From Streptomyces sp. MP131-18 (GTDB lineage Bacteria > Actinomycetota > Actinomycetes > Streptomycetales > Streptomycetaceae), in NCBI RefSeq assembly GCF_001984575.1, contig NZ_LZNS01000001.1, forward strand, positions 1-64,000: 64,000 nucleotides of DNA, written 5' to 3'. Position numbers and translations under genes: made by a program. Position 1 is the first letter of the stretch; every line of letters starts with the position of its first letter. Positions 15,441 through 24,319 of the stretch are shown in pieces. The notes beneath the pieces were generated by a model. It made no database searches. It worked only from the letters and a program-made list of their open reading frames with translations, and was not told the origin of the DNA.

Positions 15441-16169
15441 GTGCGGCACCAGACGCAGCACGATTCCACGCAGTTCATGGTCGCGGGACCATTGCAGGAT
15501 GCGCATTCGTGGCAGATCCTCGTGGTCGAATCCGACGAGCGCGCCGCGCGCAGTCTGTGCAGGCGCCTGGAGGAACACGGACACCGCGTGCGCTGCGTGC
15601 GGACGGGCATGGAGGCGCTGCGGGCCCGTCAGGGCGCGGACGTCATCCTGATGGACTTCGAACTTCCCGATGTGGACGGGCTGGACATGTGCCGGTCGCT
15701 CACGGCGACGTCCCAAGTGCCGCTGCTCGCCGTGACCGGGCGGTCCGACGAAGCGGACCGGGTGCTCGGTCTGCGGGCCGGCGCCGATGACTACCTGGTC
15801 AAGCCATACGGATTTCAGGAGCTGCTGGCCCGTATGGAGGCGGTGATGCGCCGTTCCTCCCCCACGCGCAGGGAGCAGCGAGTCGTGCGGATGGGGCCGT
15901 TGAGCGTGAATCCCGCCGTCAGGACCGCGGTGCTGTCCGGGCAGCCGCTGCGGCTCACCCGCAAGGAGTTCGACCTGCTGCACGTGCTGATGGCGCGGCC
16001 CGGTGCCGTGGTGAGCAGGGAACAGCTCATGCAATGCGTGTGGCAGGAATCCGACACCGTTCACAGCCGCACGCTCGACACGCATGTGTCCGGGCTGAGG
16101 AGAAAGCTCGGATCGACCGGCTGGATCGTGACCGTGCGCGGTGTGGGATTCCGGCTCGCGCAGCCATGA
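15441..16169 (+). CDS. Atypical OmpR-type response regulator (JadR1/LanI-like)
   Basis: 242 residues from GTG 15441, with a strong GGAGGA site. The N-terminal receiver keeps the phospho-acceptor Asp72 (LMDFELPDVDG), Thr99 and Lys121 (VKPYG), but the acidic pocket reads VESDE: Glu30-Ser31 where Asp/Glu-Asp is normal. The C-terminal winged helix (about 145-240) is complete, ending TVRGVGFRL. No histidine kinase is nearby. Orphan regulators of this kind control angucycline clusters (JadR1, LanI) and some respond to end products instead of phosphorylation. It is followed after 30 bases by the HTH protein, probably in one transcript, and is the likely pathway activator. Confidence 0.88.
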   Translation: MRHQTQHDSTQFMVAGPLQDAHSWQILVVESDERAARSLCRRLEEHGHRVRCVRTGMEALRARQGADVILMDFELPDVDGLDMCRSLTATSQVPLLAVTGRSDEADRVLGLRAGADDYLVKPYGFQELLARMEAVMRRSSPTRREQRVVRMGPLSVNPAVRTAVLSGQPLRLTRKEFDLLHVLMARPGAVVSREQLMQCVWQESDTVHSRTLDTHVSGLRRKLGSTGWIVTVRGVGFRLAQP

Positions 16170-16199
16170 CGGGGCCCGTCGTTCTCGGAAAGGACCGCT

Positions 16200-17108
16200 A
16201 TGCCGGTACAGCACGCGGAATGGGAATGCGTGGGGTTTTCCTGTTCGAGCCGTAAGGCGGCCGGGCGGGCGCCGCGAAGGGCCGCGGCGGAACTCCGCCT
16301 GTGCCGCTCCTGCCGCGAGGGGCTGACGATGCACCTGTCGGAGGCGGCGCACCTGTATGCCGAGTGCGGTGAACTGCTGGCGCGTCAGGCCCCGCGGCAG
16401 CTGCGGGAGAGAACCAGCGGCGGTGGCGCGTCCACCGGTATCCGGCTCAACGAGGCCGCGGCGCGGGTGCGCGGTGAGCTGCTGGCGCTGGCCGGCTCCT
16501 GGAGCGCGCTGGTGGCGCAGGAGCGGTCCGTCGGGGCGCCGCCGCGCGACATGGCCGCTCGGGCCGCTTTCCTGCGGGCGCACGTGGGGTGGCTGGCCGG
16601 CCATGCGGCGGCGGCCGAGGTGTGCGGGGAGTTCGCCCTGGGCGTGCTGGCGGCGCGGCGCGTCGCCAGGCCGGGTGAGGGTCCCGGCCGGCTGCATCTG
16701 GGCGCGTGCCCGGAGGCGGGGTGCGGCGGGGAACTGGTCGCCACGGCGCACCCCGCGGCCGAGGCGGTGCCCGATCTGGTGACGTGTACGGCGGATGCGG
16801 GCCACCGGTGGCCGAGCGAGCAGTGGACGCGGCTCGCCCGGCGGCTGCCGGCCGCGGCCGGGGCGGGCGGTGCGCGCCGCGAAGGGCCCGAGCGCTGGCT
16901 GAGCGTGGAGCACGTCACCCGGCTCTTCCGCATTCCGTCGGGGTCGGTCTACCGGCTCGCTTCCGAGCACGGGTGGAGCAGGCGGCGCCGAGCGGGCCGG
17001 GTGTACTACCGGGAGGCCGAGGTGCACGACAGCTTCGCCCGGCGCGCCGGGGAGGCCGGCGGGGGCTTGCCGGCCCCCGGCGATGCGGCCGGACGGGGGC
17101 TCAGTTGA
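16200..17108 (+). CDS. Putative DNA-binding protein with zinc-ribbon-like N-terminus and C-terminal HTH
   Basis: 302 residues from ATG 16200, preceded by AAAGGA. The N-terminus carries cysteines in ECVGFSCSS and LCRSC (residues ~10-37), which could bind zinc; a second group lies in GACPEAGCGGEL and LVTCTADAGH (~175-205). The last 60 residues (WLSVEHVTRLFRIPSGSVYRLAS...) look like a MerR/excisionase-type helix-turn-helix. Proteins of this layout accompany angucycline regulators in some Streptomyces clusters, where they carry the label OvmZ; I cannot check the match. Its last 8 bases overlap the convergent exporter gene. Confidence 0.7.
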   Translation: MPVQHAEWECVGFSCSSRKAAGRAPRRAAAELRLCRSCREGLTMHLSEAAHLYAECGELLARQAPRQLRERTSGGGASTGIRLNEAAARVRGELLALAGSWSALVAQERSVGAPPRDMAARAAFLRAHVGWLAGHAAAAEVCGEFALGVLAARRVARPGEGPGRLHLGACPEAGCGGELVATAHPAAEAVPDLVTCTADAGHRWPSEQWTRLARRLPAAAGAGGARREGPERWLSVEHVTRLFRIPSGSVYRLASEHGWSRRRRAGRVYYREAEVHDSFARRAGEAGGGLPAPGDAAGRGLS

Positions 17109-18615
17109 TGCCGCGCACGATGTGCGACTCGGCCGCTTCGGAATCGTCCTCTCCGGCAAGGAGCGGCTGTGGCGGCCCGGGAACGGCCGCGGGCTGCGCG
17201 GTGCGGCCCGGCCGCGAGGCGGTCGCCCCGCGGCGGCGCGGCGTGCCTGCGACGGCGGCGAGCCAGCCGAGGGCCGCGACGGCCAGGACGGCGGTGAGGG
17301 CAGGGGCGCGGCCGGGCAGGGGGTGGGCGGGGGCGGTGGGCAGCAGTGCGGCCGTGCCGGCCACGGTCAGGGCGGCACCGATCTGGACCGCCGTCTGGTA
17401 GGCGGCGCCGGCCCTGCCCTTGTCGCGATCGGGGATGCCGGCGGTGGCCTGGGTGTTCAGGGCGGCGAACGCGAGGACGAAGCCGGCGCCGACGGCGAGC
17501 AGCGCGGGCAGCAGCCCTGTCGCGTAGGGGCCGTCGAGGCCCTGCTGCCACAGCAGCGCGAAGCCGGCGAGTGCCGAGGTGAGGCCGCAGGCGATGAGAC
17601 GGCGCGGGCCGAAGCGTTCGACCATGCGGCCGGAGTGGAGGGCGCAGAGGGCGAGGGGCGCGGCGGCCGGCAGGAAGGCCAGGGCGGTCGGCAGCGGGCC
17701 GAGGTCCCGCTGGGTCTGGAGGTGCAGGGAGGCGGTGAGCAGGGCACCGAGATGGGCGCCGTTGAGCGCCGCGGCCACGAGGGCGGCGCGGACGAGACCC
17801 GGGCTGCGCAGGACGTGGGCGGGCCACAGCGGTCGGGCGGCGGTGCGTTCGCGCAGTACGAGAAGGCCGGATGATACGGCGCACAGCAGCAGGAGGGCGG
17901 TGCCGCGGCGGCCCGCCCAGCCTTCGGCGGGGACGTGGGAGAGCGCGCCGATCAGCGCGGCGATGGCGGCGGTGAGCAGGAGGGCACCGGGGATGTCGGG
18001 GCGGCCGGGGGCGCGGTGCCGCCGGGGGCCGTCGCGGGGGATCAGGCGGGTGCCGGCGGCGAACAGCGCGGCGACGACGGGGGCGGGGAAGGCGAGGGTC
18101 AGGCGCCAGTGGGCCTCGGTGAGCAGGCCGGACAGCAGCAGGCCCGTGGTGAAGCCGACGGCGCCGAAGAGGACGTACACGGAGACGGCCCGGCGGCGGG
18201 GCGCGCCGTCGCGGAAGGACGAGGTGATGATGGCCAGCCCCATGGGGGCGGTGAGCGCGGCGCAGCAGCCCTTGACGAAGCGGGTTGCGACCAGGAGGGC
18301 TGGGTCGCTCGTCGCGGCGGCGGCCAGCGAGGCCGCGGCGAAGACGGCCAGGGCCGCCAGGTATACGGGGCGGCGTCCGAAGCGGTCCGCGAGTTGAGGG
18401 CCGAGCAGGAGCAGGCCGGCGAAGCCGAGCGCGAACCCGCTGAGCATCCACTGGACGCCGGCGGGTGCCAGGTGGGACTCGGCGCCGATGGCCGGCGCGG
18501 CGATCAGGAGGGCGGAGACCTCCAGGGCGTCGATCAGCATGTTTCCCGCAAGGACGGCGAGCAGGGCCCACGGCCGCGGCGCGGCGGCGGGCCCTGGGGC
18601 CGCGGAAGTCGTCAT
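17101..18615 (-). CDS. MFS transporter (drug:H+ antiporter type)
   Basis: 504 residues with about 12 to 14 membrane segments. The DRFGRRPVYL loop between helices 2 and 3 is the MFS signature, and the order of segments fits the DHA2 drug-exporter group. It lies just downstream of the polyketide operon on the same strand, separated from the oxygenase-reductase gene by 69 bases containing a strong hairpin, and is a likely exporter or self-resistance pump for the angucycline. It is the second such pump in the cluster. Confidence 0.88.
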   Translation of the reverse strand: MTTSAAPGPAAAPRPWALLAVLAGNMLIDALEVSALLIAAPAIGAESHLAPAGVQWMLSGFALGFAGLLLLGPQLADRFGRRPVYLAALAVFAAASLAAAATSDPALLVATRFVKGCCAALTAPMGLAIITSSFRDGAPRRRAVSVYVLFGAVGFTTGLLLSGLLTEAHWRLTLAFPAPVVAALFAAGTRLIPRDGPRRHRAPGRPDIPGALLLTAAIAALIGALSHVPAEGWAGRRGTALLLLCAVSSGLLVLRERTAARPLWPAHVLRSPGLVRAALVAAALNGAHLGALLTASLHLQTQRDLGPLPTALAFLPAAAPLALCALHSGRMVERFGPRRLIACGLTSALAGFALLWQQGLDGPYATGLLPALLAVGAGFVLAFAALNTQATAGIPDRDKGRAGAAYQTAVQIGAALTVAGTAALLPTAPAHPLPGRAPALTAVLAVAALGWLAAVAGTPRRRGATASRPGRTAQPAAVPGPPQPLLAGEDDSEAAESHIVRGIN

Positions 18616-18642
18616 GGTCCTTCTCTCCTCGGGTCGTGCGGC

Positions 18643-18678
18643 GGGCCCGGGCCGGCGGCGCGTCGCCGGCCCGGGCCC
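18643..18678. terminator. Hairpin between the polyketide operon and the MFS gene
   Basis: A perfect 15-bp GC stem (18643-18657 with 18664-18678) with a 6-base loop lies directly after the stop of the oxygenase-reductase fusion. It should end or attenuate the polyketide operon before the exporter gene. Confidence 0.75.
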
Positions 18679-18684
18679 CGGGGT

Positions 18685-20985
18685 TCAGCCCAGCAGCGTG
18701 CCGCCGCTGGCGTCGACGAAGGAGCCGGTGATCCAGCGGGCGTCCTCGCCGGCGAGGAACGCGACGACGTCGGCGATGTCCTCGGGCTCGCCGACGCGGT
18801 TGAACGCCGAGAGTCCCGCCATCTGTTCGACGGCCGCCGGGATGTCGAACGCCGGGTTGCTGTTGCGGGTGATGCCGGGCGCCACGGTGTTGACGGTGAT
18901 GCCGCGTGGTCCGAGGAGCTTGGCGAAGTGCAGGGCGAGCTGTTCGACCGCGCCCTTGGTCATGGCGTAGGCGATCTCGTCCGGGTTGGCGAAGTGGGTC
19001 AGCCCGGAGGAGATGTTGATGATGCGTCCGCCGTCGGGCATGTTGGCCAGGGCGCGCTGGATGAGGAAGAAGGGCGCTTTGGCGTTGACGGCCATGAGCG
19101 TGTCGAACGCTTCCGGCGTGGTGTCCTCGACGGAGAGGCCGCCCATGCGGCCCGCGTTGTTGATCAGGATGTGGAGGTCGGTGCTGCCGGTGCGCTCCTT
19201 GAGTCCTGCTTCGAGGCCGAGGAAGAGTTCGTGCACGTCGCCGGGCATGCCCAGCTCGGCTTGGATCGTGAACGCGCTGCCGCCCTCCCCCTCGATGGTC
19301 GTGACGGTCTCCTCGGCCGCGTCCCGGCCGGTGGCGTAGTGGACGGCGACGAGCGCGCCCTCGCGGGCCAGGCGGACGGCCGTGGCGCGTCCCATGCCGC
19401 GGCTTGATCCGGTGACAAGCGCGGTCTTTCCGGTGAGTTTGCCCATCGGGTTCCTCCCGTTCGTGCGGTCGGTGTGGCGGGTCGGGTTCGCGCTGTGCCT
19501 GCGGGGTGCGGTCCGCGGGGCGGCCGGGCCGAACCAGCGGTTCAGGGCCTCGGCCAGCCCGTGCGTCCCGTCGCCGGCCCATGCCACGTGCCCGTCGGGA
19601 CGTACCAGGACGGCGGGGGCGGCGGGCGGCGGGCCGGTTGCCGGGCCGCGGGCGGGGGTGATCCGGTCGGTGCGGCCGGCGGCGGCCCGGTGCAGGGCCG
19701 CGGCCCGTTCCTCGTCGCCGTCGAGGCTGAGCAGCAGCCCGCGGCCGGTGCGGAGCAGTTCCGCGGACGTGGTCGGCCGGCCGTCCGCGGCGAGGAGCGG
19801 GGTGGGCGGCAGGCGGGCGCCGAGCAGGGGGTGGCCGGGGCCGAGGTCGTAGCGGACGCCGAGGCCGGAGATCATTCCGGCCAGGTGGGCCCGGGCGGCC
19901 TCGTGCGCGGTGAGCTCGGCCATGACGGCTCGTACGGGCGCAACCTGCGGCCCGTCGAGCAGCAGCGTCGCCTGGGCGCGGATGTTGGCCAGGACGTGGG
20001 CGCCGACGGGGTGCCGTTCGGCGTGGTAGGTGTCCAGGAGTCCGTCGGGGGCGTGGCCGCGCAGGTGCGCGGCGAGCTTCCAGCCGAGGTTGACGGCGTC
20101 CTGGAGGCCGAGGTTGAGGGCTTGTCCGCCGATCGGCATTTGCCGGTGTGCGGCGTCGCCCGCGAGGAAGATGCGGCCGCTGCGGTAGGCGGCGGCCTGG
20201 CGGGAGGCGTCCCCGAACGAGTTGACCCACAGCGGGGTGCCTTCGGAGATGTCCTCGCCGGTGACGCGCCGCCAGGCGTCGGCCAGTTCGGCGAACGCCG
20301 GTTGTGCGGTGCGGGTGCGGGCCGGGGCGCCGAACTCGTGGACCATGACGCGGGTGACGCCGTCGCCGCGGCGGGCAGCGATGGCCAGGCCCCGTGCGAG
20401 GCGCTGGAAGCGGCGGTCGGGCACGTCGATGCCGGTCACGTCGGCCCGCAGGAGTTCGCGGGCGGCGTCCCGGCCGGGGAAGGCGATGCCGGCCAGGCTC
20501 CGCACGGTGCTTCGTTCGCCGTCGCAGCCCACGACGTAGCGGGCGCGCAGGCGCACCGGGCCGCGGGCGGTTGCGATCTCGGCCTGGACGTGGTCGCGGT
20601 GCGGATGCAGGCTCCGCAGCCGGTGCCCGCGGTGCGGCCGGGCTCCGAGCCCGGCCGCCCAGGTGCCGAGCAGTTCCTCGGTGCGGGTCTGGGGCACCTT
20701 CCACTGCCCGGGGTGGGAGCCGGGCAGGGTCAGGTCGAGGGGAATTCCGCCGAAGTGGCCGCGTGGCTCGGCCGGGACGGGGCCGAGCGGCGCGAGCAGG
20801 CCGCGGGCGTCCAGGATCTCCATGGTGCGCGCGTGGAGGGTGGAGGCCCGGGATTCGGTGGTGGGCCGCTCGCGCCGCTCGACGACGACGATGTCGGCGC
20901 CGCCCAGCCGGAGTTCGCCTGCGAGCATGAGGCCGACCGGGCCCGCGCCGACGACGAGGACGTCGGTATCGGGTGCGGCGCCCAT
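18685..20985 (-). CDS. pgaM: Angucycline oxygenase-ketoreductase fusion (PgaM/UrdM type)
   Basis: 766 residues. Residues ~1-500 are a flavoprotein hydroxylase of the PHBH group: GAGPVGLML for FAD, and GDAAHRQMPIGGQALN. Residues 514-766 are a short-chain dehydrogenase: TGSSRGMG, NNAGRMGG and the catalytic YAMTK. This is the layout of PgaM and UrdM, which perform the C-12b hydroxylation/dehydration step and stereoselective C-6 ketoreduction in gaudimycin and urdamycin pathways. Internal Met514 (19446) is preceded by a strong GGGAGGAA, so free reductase is probably also made. The start at 20985 lies one base after the aromatase stop. The symbol is by analogy. Confidence 0.9.
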   Translation of the reverse strand: MGAAPDTDVLVVGAGPVGLMLAGELRLGGADIVVVERRERPTTESRASTLHARTMEILDARGLLAPLGPVPAEPRGHFGGIPLDLTLPGSHPGQWKVPQTRTEELLGTWAAGLGARPHRGHRLRSLHPHRDHVQAEIATARGPVRLRARYVVGCDGERSTVRSLAGIAFPGRDAARELLRADVTGIDVPDRRFQRLARGLAIAARRGDGVTRVMVHEFGAPARTRTAQPAFAELADAWRRVTGEDISEGTPLWVNSFGDASRQAAAYRSGRIFLAGDAAHRQMPIGGQALNLGLQDAVNLGWKLAAHLRGHAPDGLLDTYHAERHPVGAHVLANIRAQATLLLDGPQVAPVRAVMAELTAHEAARAHLAGMISGLGVRYDLGPGHPLLGARLPPTPLLAADGRPTTSAELLRTGRGLLLSLDGDEERAAALHRAAAGRTDRITPARGPATGPPPAAPAVLVRPDGHVAWAGDGTHGLAEALNRWFGPAAPRTAPRRHSANPTRHTDRTNGRNPMGKLTGKTALVTGSSRGMGRATAVRLAREGALVAVHYATGRDAAEETVTTIEGEGGSAFTIQAELGMPGDVHELFLGLEAGLKERTGSTDLHILINNAGRMGGLSVEDTTPEAFDTLMAVNAKAPFFLIQRALANMPDGGRIINISSGLTHFANPDEIAYAMTKGAVEQLALHFAKLLGPRGITVNTVAPGITRNSNPAFDIPAAVEQMAGLSAFNRVGEPEDIADVVAFLAGEDARWITGSFVDASGGTLLG
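19446..19458 (-). promoter_or_regulatory. Internal ribosome-binding site and start for free reductase domain
   Basis: Within the fusion gene, GGGAGGAA (minus strand, 19458-19451) precedes an in-frame ATG (19446-19444) by four further bases. Translation from here gives a 253-residue SDR that begins exactly at the domain boundary (MGKLTGKTALVTGSS). Internal initiation of the reductase is known for PgaM. Confidence 0.8.
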
Positions 20986-20986
20986 C

Positions 20987-21931
20987 TCAGCGCTTGGCCT
21001 CGGCGTATTCCTTGGCGTGTCGGAGGGTGGCGCGGCTGTTGGTGCCGAGCGCGCCGCGCACGTACTCCTTCGCACGGGCGGCGTCCGCGTCCGGGCCGAG
21101 GACTGTGACGATGGCGTCGGTGTTGATGACGACGGTGTGCCGGGAGGTGGCGGCCACGCCCCGCGCGGTGTCCTCGAACGTCCACAGGCCGGTGTGCAGG
21201 GCCATCAGCGCGGGGAGCGTGACCTGCTTGTAGGCGATTTTGCGGTGGGGGAAGCACACGCGGTGGGATTCGGTGGTGTGCGTGGAGCCGTCCTTGGCTC
21301 GGGTCTCCATCCGCAGGGTCTGCAGGCCGGGGGACGGCTCCGCCAGGTGGACCTGTGCGACGTGCGGCAGCCGCTCGGACCAGCGGTCGGCCTCGTTGAC
21401 GAAGTCGTAGACGTCCTTGGCCGCTCCGTCGATGTGCACGGTGTCCTCGAAGGAGAAGGTGAGGTCCCGGGCCGCGTGGGCGAATTCGATGGTCTTCTTC
21501 AGCGCCGCCAGCTCGGAGCGCGAGTTGCGGTCGACGGCCCGGTCGATCCACTCGAGCGAGGCCGGGTCGTCGTCGATGGCCCGGTAGTCGTGCAGGAGGC
21601 GGATGCGGCTGGTGCCGGCGGGCAGTTCCTCGATGATCCATGTGCCGCCCATCGCGGCGACGGGCGGGGCGGAGACCTCCTGGCGGAAGCCGATGCGGCG
21701 GGTTGACTCGTCCAGGGTGCGGTGGGAGGTCCAGTTCTTGGGTTCGCCGTTGGCCGTGGCCCAGATTCGGATTCGTTCGTTCCGTTCGCTGCGCTCCACG
21801 TGGTCGACGAAGATGGCGGGGGGAAAGATTGCCGGCCAGTTCGCCACGTCGGCGATCAGGCGGTAGACGGCGGCGGCCGGGGCAGAAACGGTGATCTCGT
21901 GCTCGACCTCGCGCAGTGCGGACAGCGGCAT
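20987..21931 (-). CDS. Polyketide aromatase/cyclase (didomain, UrdL/JadD-like)
   Basis: 314 residues from ATG 21931, with GAGGAG upstream. Two START/Bet v1-like halves can be seen: residues ~1-150 begin with EHEITVSAPAAAVYRLIADVANWP and residues ~160-314 repeat the pattern with DTVHIDGAAKDVYDFVNEADRWSERLP. Didomain aromatases of this type act on C-9-reduced polyketides to close and aromatise the first ring. It sits between the ketoreductase and the oxygenase-reductase, as in angucycline clusters. Confidence 0.9.
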   Translation of the reverse strand: MPLSALREVEHEITVSAPAAAVYRLIADVANWPAIFPPAIFVDHVERSERNERIRIWATANGEPKNWTSHRTLDESTRRIGFRQEVSAPPVAAMGGTWIIEELPAGTSRIRLLHDYRAIDDDPASLEWIDRAVDRNSRSELAALKKTIEFAHAARDLTFSFEDTVHIDGAAKDVYDFVNEADRWSERLPHVAQVHLAEPSPGLQTLRMETRAKDGSTHTTESHRVCFPHRKIAYKQVTLPALMALHTGLWTFEDTARGVAATSRHTVVINTDAIVTVLGPDADAARAKEYVRGALGTNSRATLRHAKEYAEAKR

Positions 21932-21957
21932 GCTCGGTGCTCCTCGGTCGGTGGGGC

Positions 21958-22740
21958 TCAGAAATTGCCCAGGCCGCCGCAGACGTTCAGCGCCTGGGAG
22001 GTGAGGGACGCGGCGGTGTCGGAGGCCAGGTAGCCGACGAGGCCGGCGACTTCCTCGGGTGTGGAGTAGCGGCCCAGCGGGATCTTGGCGCGGAACCTGG
22101 TGAGGACCGCCGCCTCGTCGGTGTCCCAGGCCGCGGCGTAGCCCGCGCGCACGCGCTGGGCCATGGGGGTTTCGACGTATCCCGGACAGACCGCGTTGAC
22201 CGTGATGCCGGTGGGGGCCAGCTCGTTGCCGAGCGCTTTGGTGAAGCCGACGACTCCGTGCTTGGAGGCGGAGTAGGGGGCGCCGAGTACCACGCCCTGC
22301 TTGCCGGCGGTGGAGGCGATGTTGATGATGCGGCCGCGGCTCTTGAAGCGCATGCGGCCGGTGTTGAGGACTTCCCTGGTCATGCGGAAGACGCTGTTGA
22401 GGTTGGTGTCGATGACGTCGTGCCACAGGTCGTCGGCGAGGTCGGCCGTGACTCCCCCGCCGCTGCGGCCCGCGTTGTTGACGAGTACGTCGACGCTTCC
22501 GTGGCGGCCGACGGCCGCGCGGACGAACGCGTGGACGCTGTCGTCGTCGCGGACGTCGAGTTCCGAGCCGTCGGCGTCGATCCCCTCGGCGCGCAGCTGT
22601 TTGACGGTCGCGGTGACATTCTCGGCGGTGCGGGCGCCGAGGAAGACGGTGTGGGCCTGCCTGCCGAGGATGCGGGCGGTGGCCAGGCCGATGCCGCTGG
22701 TGGCACCGGTGACCAGGGCGAGGCGCGGGGCTTGGGGCAT
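21958..22740 (-). CDS. Polyketide C-9 ketoreductase (ActIII-type SDR)
   Basis: 260 residues. TGATSGIG is the NADPH-binding loop, NNAGRSGGG follows at about residue 90, and the catalytic Ser-Tyr-Lys is in IASTAGKQGVVLGAPYSASK. The LGRYSTPEEVAGLVGYLASD tail matches the actIII family. It reduces the C-9 ketone of the nascent decaketide, setting the folding for angucyclines. Twenty-six bases separate it from the aromatase gene. Confidence 0.92.
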   Translation of the reverse strand: MPQAPRLALVTGATSGIGLATARILGRQAHTVFLGARTAENVTATVKQLRAEGIDADGSELDVRDDDSVHAFVRAAVGRHGSVDVLVNNAGRSGGGVTADLADDLWHDVIDTNLNSVFRMTREVLNTGRMRFKSRGRIINIASTAGKQGVVLGAPYSASKHGVVGFTKALGNELAPTGITVNAVCPGYVETPMAQRVRAGYAAAWDTDEAAVLTRFRAKIPLGRYSTPEEVAGLVGYLASDTAASLTSQALNVCGGLGNF

Positions 22741-22784
22741 GGGAACTCCCAACGTCGGGGGCGGTGTTCTGCGTCCGGTCGCGG

Positions 22785-23048
22785 TCAGGCCGCGGCCGTG
22801 CCGATGTGCGTGTTGACGGCGTCGATGAGGCCGCGGGGGGTGGCGGCGTCGGCGAGGGCGGAGTCGTCCAGGGTGATGTCCCACTCCCGTTCGATGCGTC
22901 CCCCGGTCTCCAGGAGCGCCAGCGACTCGTAGCCGAGATCGGTGAACGGCGTGTCGAGGATGTCGGCGTCGAGGTCGACGCCCTCTTCGGTGCCGGCTCC
23001 TTCCAGGAGGATGCGTTTGAGGTCGTCCAGGGTGAATGCGGCAGGCAC
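22785..23048 (-). CDS. Acyl carrier protein of type II PKS
   Basis: 87 residues from a GTG at 23048, preceded by GGAGGAAG. The phosphopantetheine-bearing Ser42 is in DLGYESLALLE. It carries the growing polyketide between KS-alpha/KS-beta, ketoreductase and cyclases. Normal size and position directly after KS-beta. Confidence 0.95.
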   Translation of the reverse strand: MPAAFTLDDLKRILLEGAGTEEGVDLDADILDTPFTDLGYESLALLETGGRIEREWDITLDDSALADAATPRGLIDAVNTHIGTAAA

Positions 23049-23089
23049 GTGTCTTCCTCCGTGGTGTGTGGTGGGGCGGGCGGCGGCCG

Positions 23090-24319
23090 TCAGCGCGGGG
23101 CGCGCAGTACGGCGGCGGAGTTGAATCCGCCGTGGCCGCGGGCGACGACCAGCGCGCAGCGCAGCTCGGCGGCGCGGGGGCGGCCGGTGACCAGGTCCAG
23201 GCCGTGGGCCGGGTCGGGACCGGTGTTGACGGTGGGCGGGATGACTCCCTCGGTCAGGGCCAGCAGGGCGGTGGCGACATCGAGGGGCGCGGCGCCGGAG
23301 TAGAGGCGGCCGGTCATGGTCTTGGGCGCGGTGACCGGAACGCCGCGCTGGCCGAAGACGGCGCGCAGGGTCCGTGCCTCGTCCCGGTCGAGTGCGGGCA
23401 CGGCGGCGGCGTCGGCGAAGACGACGTCCACCTCGGCGGGCTCGGCGCCCGCATCGTCGAGGGCCAGTTCAATGGCGCGGCGCAGGCCGCTCTCCGCACC
23501 GCGGCCCGGGGCCGGGGCCGGGTCGAACGTGGCGGCACAGCCGTCGAGGGTGCCGTAGACGCGGGCGCCGCGGGCTTGTGCGGCCCGCGCGTCCTCAAGG
23601 ATGAGGATGGCCCCGCCCTCGCCGGGGACGTGCCCCGCGGCGTGCCGGTCGAAGGGGAGGTAGGCGCGTTCCGGCCGGTCGCTGCTGCTCAGGCGGCCGC
23701 TGGTCAGCAGGGCGGCCCAGCCCCAGGGGCAGATCGAGGCGTCGACGGCGCCGGAGACGACGAGCCCGGTGCCCTTGCGGACGGCGCGGCGGGCCTGCGC
23801 GAGGACGTCGAGTCCGCCGGCACCGTCGGCGACGAGTACGCCGCTGGGCCCTTTCATTCCGTTGCGTATGGAGATCTGGCCGCTGTTGACCGCGTAGAAC
23901 CAGGCGAACGACTGGTAGGCGCTCACATGCTGGCTGCCCAGGCTCCAGAGTTTGCGCAGTTCGTTCTGGCCGAATTCGAAGCCGCCGGAGGAGGCCGCGG
24001 TGATCACTCCCATGCCGAACGCGTCCCGCCGGGCCGGGTCGACGTCCGCGTCGGCGAGCGCCCAGTCCGCGGCGGCCAGGGCCAGGCGTGTCATGTGGTC
24101 GGTCTGCGGCAGCAGCCGGCTCGGCAGGTGCCGCGCCGCGTCGAACCCGGGCACCTCGCCGGCCAGCACGGCCGGGTAGCCCTCGGCGCGGAAGCGGGTG
24201 ACCGGGCCGATGCCGCTGGTCCCGGTGCGGATGGCGGCCCAGTAGGCGTCCTTGCCGAGGCCGTTGGGTGCGGCCACCCCGAGTCCGGTGACGGCGACGG
24301 TTTGTGTGGCGGCACTCAC
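23090..24319 (-). CDS. Ketosynthase beta / chain length factor
   Basis: 409 residues from a GTG at 24319 that overlaps the KS-alpha stop by four bases (GTGA), the usual coupling. The thiolase fold lacks the active-site cysteine, as expected for a chain length factor. The position normally taken by the decarboxylating glutamine is Gly166 here (VADGAGG where VAEQAGG is common). It pairs with KS-alpha to set chain length, presumably decaketide. The loss of the glutamine is unusual. Confidence 0.93.
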   Translation of the reverse strand: MSAATQTVAVTGLGVAAPNGLGKDAYWAAIRTGTSGIGPVTRFRAEGYPAVLAGEVPGFDAARHLPSRLLPQTDHMTRLALAAADWALADADVDPARRDAFGMGVITAASSGGFEFGQNELRKLWSLGSQHVSAYQSFAWFYAVNSGQISIRNGMKGPSGVLVADGAGGLDVLAQARRAVRKGTGLVVSGAVDASICPWGWAALLTSGRLSSSDRPERAYLPFDRHAAGHVPGEGGAILILEDARAAQARGARVYGTLDGCAATFDPAPAPGRGAESGLRRAIELALDDAGAEPAEVDVVFADAAAVPALDRDEARTLRAVFGQRGVPVTAPKTMTGRLYSGAAPLDVATALLALTEGVIPPTVNTGPDPAHGLDLVTGRPRAAELRCALVVARGHGGFNSAAVLRAPR

